Source: Mucilaginibacter aquaedulcis (lineage in GTDB: Bacteria > Bacteroidota > Bacteroidia > Sphingobacteriales > Sphingobacteriaceae). From it: a DNA stretch of 64,000 bases. The notes beneath the pieces are model-generated. The model saw only the letters and a list, made by a program, of their open reading frames with translations, was not told where the DNA came from and ran no database searches. The translations under genes and the position numbers were made by a program. The stretch is from NCBI RefSeq assembly GCF_030409325.1, contig NZ_JAUFPR010000008.1, positions 124,001 through 188,000 on the forward strand, written 5' to 3'. Position 1 is the stretch's first letter; each line of letters begins with the position of its first letter. Of the stretch, positions 26,745 to 35,859 are shown one piece after another.

Positions 26745-27538
26745 TCATTTAACTGATTTAAAAACCCCCTGCCTAAGCCCATTCATTAATTTGAGTGGGC
26801 TTTATGTTTAATATATCCAACCTGCGTAATTAGCTAATGCTGCTTGTTTTAATGAGTGAAGGGCTAAACAGGTGGAAATGATCGTATCATCTTGAAAGCC
26901 AGATTGTTCGTTATGGATTATGCTACCTGATGGTATTATATTATATTCGTATTCACTACATTCATACAGTCTTTAAAACATATTGTGGTAACACTTTAAT
27001 CCTTTCGATGGTTAAAGCTCACGGTAATCTGAATCTGTCAAAGTAACTCATCCTGCCATCTTCATCTAATCCAGTGATAACGGTGTAGTCATTATATTTA
27101 CCTAAATCTATAACGGTGGCTTTAGTTTCTTTTTGAGATAGTTCTTAATAGTGGTATTAATGATATTTTGTATTACCAAACACGTTTGAAGTAGATTTAC
27201 CCGGTTCTGCTGAATACTCTTGCTTAAATGTTGCTTCTGGTAACTTTGCTGCTGCTTCATCAATTTCGCTAACTGCTATGTTTGGATTATCATAACTGGT
27301 AAAATAGAATGATTCATAACAATCTTCTTTATTTACTGCCTCGTTTTAGTAATGCGTAAAAGTAATTCTTACCTCTTGGTGTGCTAATGGACAGCGCATT
27401 ACCCTGATAATCTGTTGACGTAGGTCATATACTAATTAACCATGCAGATTCAAGGTCTGGTATATATGCATCCTCATCAATAATAACGGTGCTGAACTTG
27501 CGCCCTCGAAAATTGTTTAACCTTCCTGCTGTTAAGAA
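26745..27538 (-). other. Decayed phage DNA, no intact gene
   Basis: This is about 800 bases of minus-strand debris with short open pieces, presumably the C-terminal part of the terminase gene. Stop codons and frame changes are frequent, and nothing further can be named. Confidence 0.4.
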
Positions 27539-27748
27539 TTACACCGTGCCTGGGGTTATCAAGGTTATGACCAAATCAGTCTTATTTGCTGACTTTATTG
27601 ATTTGGCCGGTACAAGCTTTAATATATCTTGAAAAATTATCTTGGATAGTTGAGATGTAGGAGTAACGTAAGCAACATGTTTTCCATTAACGATACCAAG
27701 AATTGAAATAATTTGGGAAATTAGGCTCTTACCGAATCTGCGACTCAC
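27539..27748 (-). pseudogene. Terminase large subunit fragment (ATPase part)
   Basis: The 69-residue open piece starts MSRRFGKSLISQIISILG and continues GKHVAYVTPTSQLSKIIFQD. SRRFGKS is the Walker A form usual in phage terminase large subunits, and the hydrophobic VAYVTPT strand followed by Q-x4-IFQDIL matches the next conserved element. Upstream DNA (27749-27900) carries further in-style residues in other frames, and downstream DNA is debris. The gene is thus a remnant of the packaging ATPase, which identifies the region as a former tailed-phage genome. Confidence 0.65.
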
Positions 27749-28134
27749 TAAAATACATATGAACCTTTTTTTTGGTTACACCGTTCGTTCCATTTATACA
27801 ATCAAGAACTTTGTGCTGTTCTGCATTTGGTTTCGGTAAAGTCAAATTGATGTTCAAACCCTGAAAAATCCCCGTAATTCTGTCCCCTGTTTCCAAATTG
27901 AATTAGAATGGGTGTTCTCCTTAAAACAAGTTGTTTTAAGTAAAGCAGAATTAGTAATGAACCTCTGTATTATTATCTCCAATGGGATCTGTATCGCTAT
28001 CCTGAAAGCTTACAGTGATCTTCACTTCACCGGAATGTTCAACGGTATCATCATTCTTATTTAATGCAGGTAATACATACTTAATCACCATTAGATAAGA
28101 TACTAACTAAAAGTGGAAGGAGCTAATAAATAAT
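27749..28134. other. Spacer with terminase N-terminal debris
   Basis: Minus-strand pieces next to 27749 belong to the broken terminase. The rest, up to the plus-strand gene at 28135, has no supported feature. Confidence 0.35.
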
Positions 28135-28322
28135 ATGGAAAAATTGTTAACAGAATACTTGACATTAGGGATATACTGAGCAATGTTCAAATGAACTACA
28201 ATGTTGCAAATAAGATAGCGAAATATTTAGATGTTATTGAGAATAAAGCACGCAAAGAAGCAAAAAAACCAAATGCTATTGAAGATTATGAAATAATTGT
28301 TATATGGAAACTTTTTAATTGA
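28135..28322 (+). pseudogene. Small phage-region gene with a frameshift in an A-run
   Basis: An AAGGAG box precedes the ATG at 28135, but the frame from it soon stops. If one A is added to the five-A run at 28138-28142 the protein reads MEKIVNRILDIRDILSNVQM, then NYNVANKIAKYLDVIENKAR and ends IVIWKLFN at 28322, a sensible helical protein of about 61 residues. Alternatively translation could start at the ATG at 28191 and give 43 residues. No family recognised. Confidence 0.4.
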
Positions 28323-28499
28323 ATCAGAAGTAAAATATAAGTTTATTTAAGCTGGTGTGAGAGTTATGCTTGATTAACCCTCCCGGTAATACTGTAGGTA
28401 CTCTTATATTTCATCATTTTGAATTTAATTTAAAGGAATTGATTTTTCTCCAGAATTAAATCAGAATTGGCAGCTAAATTTGCAATCTTATCACTATCT
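28323..28499. other. Short spacer
   Basis: No feature seen other than AT-rich leader sequence for the following small gene. Confidence 0.4.
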
Positions 28500-28697
28500 A
28501 TGATTTTTCGTGGTTTTAAAATTGGACAATTGGTTACTCTCAAATCGGAAGGAATTTTTATGCGGGTTTACAATATTAAAGATGGAGTAATCAAGTGCGG
28601 GTGGTATGATGAAAATAAAATATTAAGATTCAAAAAATATTATATTTCAGAATTAGCTTCGATGGATGAATATTTTGAACATAACTTAGATGATTAA
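28500..28697 (+). CDS. DUF2158-like (YodC-type) small protein
   Basis: From the ATG at 28500 the protein has 65 residues: MIFRGFKIGQLVTLKSEGIF, then MRVYNIKDGVIKCGWYDENK and KYYISELASM. The layout F-K-x-G-x-L-V-x-LKS-x-G...M-x-V, a central C-x-W-(F/Y)-D-E and a final L matches the DUF2158 / YodC fold, a small barrel of unknown role common in bacteria and prophages. A TTG start at 28467 would add 11 residues but has no better ribosome-binding site. Confidence 0.6.
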   Translation: MIFRGFKIGQLVTLKSEGIFMRVYNIKDGVIKCGWYDENKILRFKKYYISELASMDEYFEHNLDD

Positions 28698-28763
28698 TTA
28701 GGATTTCGTAAACATTAATTCATAATCTACTCAGAAAAACAATGGTTCGTTACTTACGTTTTT

Positions 28764-28788
28764 AGCCCGCTCTCACGGGCTTTTTTTG
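28764..28788 (+). terminator. Intrinsic terminator
   Basis: AGCCCG (28764-28769) pairs with CGGGCT (28776-28781) and is followed by a seven-T run. It ends the transcript of the small genes at 28135-28697. Confidence 0.75.
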
Positions 28789-28948
28789 TTACTGACTTTG
28801 GCTAATTTTAAATCTAAAGCTGTTTACCGCTCAGCCTAAAAAAAGGGAGCCTAAAATGTTTTTTCTGATCAGCGGTCAGTCAGCGAGTGTTTAGCCTTTT
28901 TTTATTGAATAAAATGAATTGGCAATTACTAACTATATTAGGAGAAGT

Positions 28949-29209
28949 ATGAAAGGTATTGAAGAAGAAGTTATTACAGCAAAGCTAAATTCACCTGGTT
29001 TTTATGAAGGTATTATAATAGCAAACAAGTTGTTTGAATTTAAATCATATAACCATTTTCAAAAACATTGGAGGTACATTAAGCAATATCTTAGTTTATA
29101 TGAAGTTCCTGTGGAAGGGGAGGAATCAAAAGCAATAAATTTTAAACCATTTAAAACTGATGAAGACTTTGAGATAGCTAAACATGTGATGTTGAATTTA
29201 TATAACTAA
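28949..29209 (+). CDS. Hypothetical protein, phage region
   Basis: The preferred start is the ATG at 28949 with AGGAG 4 bases before it, giving 86 residues. A TTG start at 28919 would add 10. The sequence is helical: MKGIEEEVITAKLNSPGFYE, NKLFEFKSYNHFQKHWRYIK and a C-terminal DEDFEIAKHVMLNLYN. It is followed by a terminator-like hairpin at 29301-29330. No family recognised. Confidence 0.45.
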   Translation: MKGIEEEVITAKLNSPGFYEGIIIANKLFEFKSYNHFQKHWRYIKQYLSLYEVPVEGEESKAINFKPFKTDEDFEIAKHVMLNLYN

Positions 29210-29300
29210 TTTTCAAAACCATAAACTCTTTCTTTTTGTTAATGCATAACTCATTAGTAATGAATCTTCAATAAAATCTTGTTCGTCAAATCGGCTTTTT

Positions 29301-29331
29301 AAAGCCTTGTAACTCTCCAGGGCTTTTTTTA
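29301..29331 (+). terminator. Intrinsic terminator
   Basis: AAAGCCT (29301-29307) pairs with AGGGCTTT (29319-29326) with one G-U pair and is followed by more T. It lies 90 bases after the gene ending at 29209. Confidence 0.6.
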
Positions 29332-29509
29332 TTTACTCCTTATACAGGTAATAAGCCTTAATCAGTAGATATATAACTAAAACAATTATAGATAGAATTA
29401 TAAGATATAGGGAGATAGGTTTTTTCCGATTACTAAACATAAAACATAAATCTTTATTCATAATCCAAATATAACGTTGTATTATTTAGAATAATATGTA
29501 AATTTATAT

Positions 29510-29629
29510 ATGGAAAGTGTTGAAGAACTTGAAACACAATTCCTTTGTTTAGCTCTAATTATGCTTTTATGCCTTATGTTTTTTTGTTGGTGCCAATGGA
29601 TAATACACGATCTACAGCAAAAGAACTAA
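29510..29629 (+). CDS. Tiny single-span membrane protein
   Basis: A 39-residue ORF too short for usual gene calling. It begins MESVEELETQF, is followed by a very hydrophobic Cys-rich helix (CLALIMLLCLMFFCWC) and ends WIIHDLQQKN. The organisation is an N-out or N-in single-span protein. The next tiny ORF overlaps it by 34 bases in another frame. It could be a spanin-, holin- or toxin-like membrane peptide of the former phage, but no family is recognised and the ribosome-binding site is poor. Confidence 0.35.
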   Translation: MESVEELETQFLCLALIMLLCLMFFCWCQWIIHDLQQKN

Positions 29630-29688
29630 GAGAAAATCCTTATAAATATCCGGGAATGGTGCCTCCACCAGAACGCTACCCCCAATAA
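29596..29688 (+). CDS. Tiny proline-rich peptide ORF overlapping the membrane peptide
   Basis: 30 residues, MDNTRSTAKELRENPYKYPG then MVPPPERYPQ. The start lies inside the preceding membrane-peptide ORF in a different frame. The proline-rich end recalls Rz1-type spanin partners, but there is no lipobox, so this is only a loose analogy. Confidence 0.25.
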   Translation: MDNTRSTAKELRENPYKYPGMVPPPERYPQ

Positions 29689-29692
29689 TTTT

Positions 29693-29941
29693 TTAAAAGT
29701 CTTTAAGTGTTTTTTTACTATCCGTTTGGATGCTACTTATCTTGTGCTTTAATTCCCACGCTTCCAGTTCAGGATTTTTAGACCGAACTGAAAAGCTTCT
29801 CAATCTTTTTTTCGCATTGGCCATCGTATTTAACCCACATAAATGAGTATGCATAAATCTTGTTTTACTAGTTAATTTGTTCAAGCATGTATATTTCTTT
29901 TTCGTAAAATCTACTTTGCCTTTGCCATATTTTTCATCCAT
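29693..29941 (-). CDS. Small basic hypothetical protein
   Basis: The protein has 82 residues and is very basic: MDEKYGKGKVDFTKKKYTCL, RFMHTHLCGLNTMANAKKRL, and a C-terminal helix LEAWELKHKISSIQTDSKKT. Two cysteines and two histidines (CLN...HTHLCGL) could bind a metal. It is convergent with the tiny ORFs, with 4 bases between the stops. No family recognised. It may be a fragment. Confidence 0.4.
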   Translation of the reverse strand: MDEKYGKGKVDFTKKKYTCLNKLTSKTRFMHTHLCGLNTMANAKKRLRSFSVRSKNPELEAWELKHKISSIQTDSKKTLKDF

Positions 29942-30157
29942 TGCAAAGTCGATTTACACAGAACCATCTGAACTAAATTTAATCAGTCTGTTTTTGAAGT
30001 ACTTTAATCGGACGTTTTTAAAATGAATGTTAGCTACTACATATTCTGTAAAAAAGTATTCTTTGACATCGGGGTTACTGCTTAGATTAACTATGTCGAA
30101 AGTCCTGTTTGTATTGGGCTCCAACCTCAATAATTGGATTACTGGATTTTGCGTAGC

Positions 30158-30382
30158 TTATATTAAGTTTTCTGAATCATCGCAGTCTGTTATATACTTT
30201 GCTGCATTACTTGCATAAGATAATAAAACTGATGTGTCAGAGTCAACTTTGAATAAACCAATACCCATAAAGTTATTCGTGTCGAGAACGGCAGGTAAAT
30301 CTTTAGACTTTGTCTTTTGAGCAGTCCGATTTTTAGGAGGGGTTACAAAATAATATATTAATCTCACTCTTTTCCGTCGCAC
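30158..30382 (-). pseudogene. Fragment of a phage-region gene
   Basis: The 74-residue open piece has MRRKRVRLIYYFVTPPKNRT at the start, then LPAVLDTNNFMGIGLFKVDS and SYASNAAKYITDCDDSENLI. The second half has good protein character. The stretch 29942-30157 downstream on the same strand continues in other frames without a clear end. Probably a decayed gene of unknown function. Confidence 0.3.
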
Positions 30383-30435
30383 ATATATTAAATAACATAA
30401 CCTATTAGCTATTCAAATTAGAATTAAACATAGAT

Positions 30436-30558
30436 ATGCCATTTGAGAAGGGAAGGGAAAAAACCGGAGGTAGGACAAAGGGTACAACCAAAAAAATCTA
30501 CCATGCAATAATTTTGTTCCAAATGAATCATTGGGGTTGTCAGCACTATTTTTCTTGA
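30436..30558 (+). pseudogene. Truncated terminase-small-subunit-like N-terminus
   Basis: A 40-codon ORF begins MPFEKGREKTGGRTKGTTKK. The K-G-R-x-KTGGR-x-KGT-x-K pattern is the usual start of small DNA-binding phage proteins such as terminase small subunits or DUF5681-like proteins. The sequence then loses protein character, and on the opposite strand another piece (SVRVAQWQFRIKKN) can be read. It is a remnant at best. Confidence 0.3.
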
Positions 30559-31114
30559 TACGGAACTGCCATTGCGCTACGCGAACCGAGACATTCTCAA
30601 TCGTTCCTGTTTGGTCATAGATAGCAAATAATTTTTTTCGGCATTGTAGTTAAATAAGTCTAACCATACATTAGCTTTTATATCTTCCGCTATGTGGCTT
30701 TTATTAGTAACATACTACCTGTAGCAAATACTTTCAACTCTAGCTTTTTGTTTACCTGTAGCATAATATGCTACAATTATTTCTTTTTTTCTTTTCTCGT
30801 AATTCAATTTAATTCACTTCCTGGCAGACTTTGGTAAAATCTGTAAAAAGCACAAACTGTAAAGCCTGATGTGAGTGGTAGGGATACCAAATTCAAATTT
30901 TTGAGTGTATATCAGAACTACTACGGCTGTACATGTTGATAGACATAGAATTCAGTTCAAAGGTTTCTTATTTATATTCAGCTTATCTAATAATCATGTA
31001 TAAAAAGGATTTAGTAAAACCAGGAAAAATAACAACCCATAATTATAATTTACATGTGCTATGTGATTTTATTGGTTTGCAAAAACTAAGGGGATAATTT
31101 GCTGTTTGTCAATC
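30559..31114. other. Decayed DNA at the right end of the prophage region
   Basis: No gene is supported. A short minus-strand coding remnant lies at about 30540-30620. The last 100 bases form the leader of the DksA-like gene. Confidence 0.4.
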
Positions 31115-31498
31115 ATGGAAAAAGAAATTACAAAAACAAAATACAACGATAACGAACTGCAAGAATTCAGAACCCTGATCGAATATAAAATTAAACTTGC
31201 ACGGGAGGAATTAAATGAGCTGGCAGGTACGCTAAGCGCTTCAAATACTAATGGTGACGACGCTGCAATCGCAGGTAAAACACTGGAAGATGGTTCGGCC
31301 ACTTATGAAAAAGAACAAACTAATCAACTGGCAGCAAGGCAAAAGAAATTTATTGAGCAGTTAGAAGCCGCGCTGGTACGTATTCAGAATAAAACCTACG
31401 GTATTTGCCGCGTTACAGGAAATCTTATCCCCGCTGAACGTTTACGCGCGGTGCCGCATACCACGATGAGCATGGAGGCGAAATTAAAACAAGATTAA
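31115..31498 (+). CDS. TraR/DksA-like protein with a degenerate zinc finger
   Basis: The protein has 127 residues from the ATG at 31115. Residues 1-60 form the expected coiled-coil hairpin (NDNELQEFRTLIEYKIKLAR), and the C-terminal part has the DksA-type RIQNKTYGICRVTGNLIPAE and RLRAVPHTTMS. DksA-family proteins enter the RNA polymerase secondary channel to modulate transcription under stress. Only one of the usual zinc-ligand cysteines (CRVTG) remains; the second half has His/Thr instead. This zinc-less form is known in Bacteroidota. Its TAA overlaps the ATG of the DUF72 gene, so the two are coupled. Confidence 0.85.
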   Translation: MEKEITKTKYNDNELQEFRTLIEYKIKLAREELNELAGTLSASNTNGDDAAIAGKTLEDGSATYEKEQTNQLAARQKKFIEQLEAALVRIQNKTYGICRVTGNLIPAERLRAVPHTTMSMEAKLKQD

Positions 31499-32235
31499 TG
31501 CAGGAAAGCTTATTTTTTGGTGGAACAAGTGGCCTGATCGTCCCGGTGCCTAGACGTGATTTTCCTGTTGAATTCGCAGCGCTTTCAAGACTGTCTTTTT
31601 ATGGACTGCGGGAAAATAGTATCGAGATCAATAGTTCGTTTTATAAATTGCCGAGACAACCTACCATTCATCGCTGGGTTACCGAAGTTCCGGCAGGGTT
31701 TCGGTTTACTTTTAAGTTATGGCAGGAGATCACACATCAAAAAGGTCTTTTATTCAATGCAGATAATCTCCATCAATTTATGCGGGCCATCGAACTAGCT
31801 GAGGGTAATAAAGGTTGCCTGCTTATACAGTTTCCACCAAGTTTACAAGTAAGTGCATTGCCTCAATTAGCTGAATTACTTTTTTTGCTGTTAGCTTATG
31901 ACTGGCGGATTGCAGTCGAGTTTCGGCATGTCTCCTGGTATAATGATTCAGTTTATGATCTGCTTAACACCAATGGGATCGCAATGGTGCTTCAGGATAT
32001 GCCCAAATCATTAACGCCAATGGAACTTACAGCTGATAATTTTGTTTATCTCCGCTTTCATGGGCCGAGCGGAAATTACAAAGGAAGTTATACCGATGCG
32101 TTTATTTCTGAATATGCTTCCTGTATCCGTGACTGGCAAGAAGAAAAGAAAACTGTTTATTGTTATTTTAACAATACGGCAGGTGATGCACTACAAAATC
32201 TTAGCTTTTTGAAGCGCTGCCTTAATGAAAATTAA
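31498..32235 (+). CDS. DUF72 (YecE-like) TIM-barrel protein
   Basis: The protein has 245 residues: FGGTSGLIVPVPRRDFPVEF at the start, EINSSFYKLPRQPTIHRWVT, RFTFKLWQEITHQKGL, CLLIQFPPSLQ, VEFRHVSWYND and a final YLRFHGPSGNYKGSY with YCYFNNTAGDALQN. These are the regular DUF72 blocks. DUF72 proteins form a TIM barrel resembling sugar isomerases or endonucleases; no activity is proven. It is translated from the overlapping stop-start with the DksA-like gene. Confidence 0.92.
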   Translation: MQESLFFGGTSGLIVPVPRRDFPVEFAALSRLSFYGLRENSIEINSSFYKLPRQPTIHRWVTEVPAGFRFTFKLWQEITHQKGLLFNADNLHQFMRAIELAEGNKGCLLIQFPPSLQVSALPQLAELLFLLLAYDWRIAVEFRHVSWYNDSVYDLLNTNGIAMVLQDMPKSLTPMELTADNFVYLRFHGPSGNYKGSYTDAFISEYASCIRDWQEEKKTVYCYFNNTAGDALQNLSFLKRCLNEN

Positions 32236-32435
32236 CCGTTAAACATAAATTTTTTAAGCAACTACAGATGAAACGGCAAACGCTCTTCAATGCGTTTATA
32301 TTCAGCTCTCAGAAAGTAAACAAGAAGAATCCTCAGTTAATTCCGGAATGGGAGCAGTAGACTGGAATCATCTAATTCGCATCGTTTATGAACTGACAAG
32401 GAAATTGACAATACTTTTACTGTGGGGTTAGTTTT
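32236..32435. other. Spacer with no recognised feature
   Basis: Short open pieces only, between convergent genes. No clear terminator was found. Confidence 0.4.
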
Positions 32436-32924
32436 CTACTCCTTTTGATCGATGCGCTGCCGGAGCTTTTTAAGGTCGGTATTTTTTTTCATCTCTTCCA
32501 GCTCTTGGTCGGTATCGCTGCTGATACCCAATTTTTGGTGTATTTCATGTAGCATCGTGAGCATTTTGGTAATTTCCTCTTCCGCTTTAATATTGACCTC
32601 AAACTCCACTTGCTGTCTGATCTTTTCAATTCTGCCCTGGCGGTTCTGATTGATCAGTACTGATACCGACAATATGATCGCAAACAGGGAAACCAGCATT
32701 TCCAGTATCGGGAACGGAAAGGGATCAAAGGGCCTTAGACCAAGCAACCTTGCGTTCCAACTGATCCACAAGAAAAAGAATGCGAGGCAGCTTATGAGAA
32801 AACTTATACTGCCTAAAACATTGATAACGCCTATGGCAATTTGATCGCCCCGAGTTTTGGTGAGATCTAATGAAGATTTTAAGCCTGTTTTTTCACTCGC
32901 CGCTGTGTTTTTTTCTTTTTTCAT
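32436..32924 (-). CDS. DUF1003 membrane protein
   Basis: The protein has 162 residues from the ATG at 32924; the frame is open further upstream but the extension lacks similarity. Two membrane helices are at about residues 35-57 (GVINVLGSISFLISCLAFFF) and 78-97 (ILEMLVSLFAIILSVSVLIN), with the characteristic FDPFPFP between them and NQNRQG after them. The C-terminus is a charged coiled coil. DUF1003 proteins are inner-membrane proteins of unknown role, often with stress genes. A related two-helix gene of the low-affinity iron permease type lies at 50921-51400. Confidence 0.9.
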   Translation of the reverse strand: MKKEKNTAASEKTGLKSSLDLTKTRGDQIAIGVINVLGSISFLISCLAFFFLWISWNARLLGLRPFDPFPFPILEMLVSLFAIILSVSVLINQNRQGRIEKIRQQVEFEVNIKAEEEITKMLTMLHEIHQKLGISSDTDQELEEMKKNTDLKKLRQRIDQKE

Positions 32925-33120
32925 GTTACGCTGATATTGAACTAAGCGCAAGAACAACAATCCACCGTTGAAATAGTTACATCCGTAAAATGCATGTTTA
33001 GGCGTATTACCGCTTAACACTAAACTCAGCTGGCACTAAATATGCACAGTATAAGGTGCCCCCGCCCAATAAATGAAAACCTGCACCAAATTTTCAGATG
33101 CTAATATGGTCAAACTAATC

Positions 33121-33358
33121 CGCTCTCAAAGCAAGGCCGGCGCCTAAAGTGCTATACGACCAGTATGCTCCGGTTTCGTAGATAGCGATCATACGTATCT
33201 GTCAAAAATCAATTGCTGAAATAATTCTGGAAAAATCATTTGTACAGATATGGACTACAGTCGACCTGCTTGATGAACAGGAAAAAACCTTGCTTTCCTG
33301 GATGCTAAGCATTGCCAAAAAAACACTCGTCCGGGAAAGCGCGAGCCTGAAGTTGTAA
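33121..33358 (+). pseudogene. ECF sigma factor remnant
   Basis: Across at least two frames the sequence reads KVLYDQYAPV, then NQSIAEIILEKSFVQIWTTV and LLDEQEKTLLSWMLSIAKKT with a stop at 33356-33358. These match sigma-70 region 2: the leading (A)L-x2-LYD-x-YAP, the AE-x-IL-x4-F-x-(K/Q)IW helix and the LL-x-WML-x-IA(R/K) helix that follows. Region 4, which binds the -35 element, is absent. One or two indels lie near 33145-33195. Confidence 0.65.
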
Positions 33359-33591
33359 AATTTGCCTAAATCTACTACGCAGACGTTGTCTAAATATTAT
33401 TGATTATAAAGAGCTCATTCCTCAAAAGTATTTGTTCAAAAAGCTACCGAAAAAATTGAGAGCTCGCTATTGGATGACAGTGCGTAGCTGTAAATTGATG
33501 TTCATTATTTGATTGAATTGTTTTGATGTAATCGTACATCCACGTTTGCTTTGTGGCGCGATTGTTGAACATTTAATTACAAAATACGATT

Positions 33592-33708
33592 ATGGCAACG
33601 AAAGAAAAGAAAGACCCCTGCTGGTCTGGATACAAAAAAGCTGGAATGAAGAAGAAAGATGGTAAGACAGTGCCTAATTGTGTGAAAGAAACAAAGAAGG
33701 ACAAATAA
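33592..33708 (+). CDS. Small lysine-rich DPCW/VPNCV protein, copy 2
   Basis: 38 residues, paralogue of the gene at 110-229. It reads MATKEKKDPCWSGYKKAGMK, then KKDGKTVPNCVKETKKDK. About 29 of 38 residues match copy 1, with changes mainly in Lys/Glu/Asp positions. The 5' leaders of the two genes also share a few short AT-rich blocks. Function unknown; its small size, high charge and two invariant cysteines suggest a small metal- or nucleic-acid-binding protein. Confidence 0.7.
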   Translation: MATKEKKDPCWSGYKKAGMKKKDGKTVPNCVKETKKDK

Positions 33709-33721
33709 TTATAAGATAAGG

Positions 33722-34966
33722 CTAAGCTTGAAAAAATAGCAGTTGCCGATTAGGCATCTCTTTTAAGGCTGATTTATAATCAGGCAGGTCAATTTCATCG
33801 TTTGTCGCATCTTTCGCTTTGTCACCAAATAGTTTGCTGATCTTTCCAATGATACTGCTCGCTAATATTCCGGCTACCGCATTAACTATAGCTACACCAA
33901 ATTTAGTTTTTGGATGGGCAAGCCACGGCACGCCAGGCGGAAGGCTTTGAACTTTTTTAACAAAGGGACGCATTCTTTTTTCGTAGGCCAGAAAGGCATC
34001 TGTATGTTTGATATGTTGTGACAGTTCCCCCGCTAACAAGTAAGCGCCGACAATAGCTAATGTTGTACCCATACCCGTTAAAGGAGTGGGACAATAAGCT
34101 GCGTCACCGATCATCCCGGCACGGCCCTTAAACCATCTCGGAGCCTTAATCTGACTAAGGCCGTCGAAGTAAACATCATCGTTTTTTTGAATTTCTTCCT
34201 TCAGCCGTTCTTCTTCCCACCCTGCGCCGTTTAGTTTTGCTTTTAGGAGTTTTTTCTGTTCGCCTAGAGATAACTTTTGCATGTCAGGATCATCCGATAG
34301 GAAACTAAACGATGCACGAACGGTACCATGATTATCCGGCCGGATCAACATGACTCTCGACCCAAGTGCCGTGTACCAGCGAGCCCACTGGGTATCCGTT
34401 TCTTTTTTAGGGATGGTATACCAGGCATTATATAGACCGATAAATTTAACTTCAGGCTCATCCCCAAAAAGCAAAGTTCGCGTGCTTGACCGAACACCGT
34501 CGGCGGCAATCAGCAAATCATAAACTGCTTTTTTACCATCGCTAAATGTTATATTCACATGGTCATCATCCTGGTCAATTGCTGTTATATACTTACCAAA
34601 AATGTAGTCAACATCATCTTTCGTATGGTTGTATAGAATCTTAACTAAGTCGCCGCGCAGTATTTCTGCTTCGCTCGTGAAGCTGCCGGCACCATCACTC
34701 GGAAAGGTGGCCTTTATTTGATTGTTGCTATTCACAAACTGAAGGCCGATCTCCCCAGTATTTGCATCCAGAATCTCTTCTTCTATTTTCATCATTTTTA
34801 CGATAGCGCGACCAGCGCCTCTGACATCAAGATTTTGGCCACCCATTCTCAATGATTTTGAACGTTCCACAATTGTGACATCAAAACCTTAGTTAACCAG
34901 CCAAAATGCCAATGTAGGACCGGCAATACTTGCACCGGAAATCAGTACTTTTTTGTTTTCGCGCAT
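33722..34966 (-). pseudogene. FAD-dependent monooxygenase with a stop at codon 26
   Basis: Reading from the ATG at 34966, MRENKKVLISGASIAGPTLA begins a normal FAD Rossmann motif and continues FWLVN, then TAA (34889-34891), then GFDVTIVERSKSLRMGGQNL in the same frame. The rest (33722-34870) is a full flavin monooxygenase: FDGKK-type ADGVRSSTR and the second FAD motif GRAGMIGDAAYCPTP with MGTTLAI. The family normally has Tyr or His before GFDVT, so a single base change explains the stop. The main part could still be translated from an internal start (34870), but it would lack the FAD-binding loop and be inactive. Confidence 0.85.
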
Positions 34967-35859
34967 TATTTCTATAGGTTAGGTTTTTCCGATTATCTTA
35001 GAATGCTGATTAGTATAAATGAAGCGGGATTATCGAGCATAAAAGTGAGCTAACTTTATAAATCAAAGTGATGAAATTGATATCGTTAAGTTGACAACGC
35101 GCAAACCCTAAGAGTGTTTTCAATCTTTATTTGACAATAAAGAATACTGCATCGACTTAATAAACAAACACTAATATTTCCAAAGAACTTAATCCAAGCG
35201 GCCCGGGTATGGAAATTATCGCCATATTCGATCCAGGCGTGTTTCGGCATCAAAATAAAAACTTGCTACTTACTCCGCGTTGCCCAACACGCATGACAAA
35301 ATAGCTTCATTTGAGCTCCGCACTAATTGCTATCGATAAATATATATTATCGAAATGCGTCTTGGGAGCCCCAAGGTGATTACAGCCTGCGAGATTATCA
35401 GTGATTAGGTTATCAGACTAATAAATTTACATTTATACTTACTCATGTAGCAAAGATGACATTGTTCATACGTTCGGCTCGGATTAATATAAGTTATGCT
35501 TTACATTACCGGAAAGTCGCAAAAATCTCAAAAAGCATAGAAAACCTAAAAACATTGTCCAGAGAATTAAAACATCAATAAGCAGTTGGAATTATTGACT
35601 TGCTGGAACATCTGCATCTGACTGGGGGCGAATAAATTGTTGCGGTAACTAAACTTATCAAAAAGGGTAATGGAAGTTATTATCCTTTTTCGTAATAAAC
35701 TAAACCAAACTGAGCACTTTGATAAAGTAATTTGGCCGTCACATACTGTTGGTTGGTACAGGAGATGGTCCAGGACATACATCTTTTATGGTAATAATGG
35801 TCTGGATTGATCTAATGCCAGATTTAATTCGTACATTACTAACTTATTAAAAAAATATA
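34967..35859. other. Gene-poor spacer of about 890 bases
   Basis: No convincing gene is present. The minus-strand frame at 35567-35782 has no protein-like pattern. The last 100 bases are the leader of the cold-shock gene, which typically carries a long structured 5' UTR. Confidence 0.45.

Larger units (their letters stand above)
22540..30900. mobile_element. Degraded prophage or phage-derived element, AT-rich
   Basis: The stretch is markedly more AT-rich than its surroundings. It holds a terminase large-subunit fragment (27539-27748), broken structural-gene debris on the minus strand (25439-28100) and a series of short plus-strand ORFs with early-gene character. Most genes are broken by frameshifts. 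No integrase, capsid or tail gene is intact. Boundaries are approximate and set by composition. Confidence 0.6.

Noticed and set aside
35567..35782. 71-codon minus-strand ORF
   Set aside because: Poor composition, no motif, surrounded by non-coding sequence.
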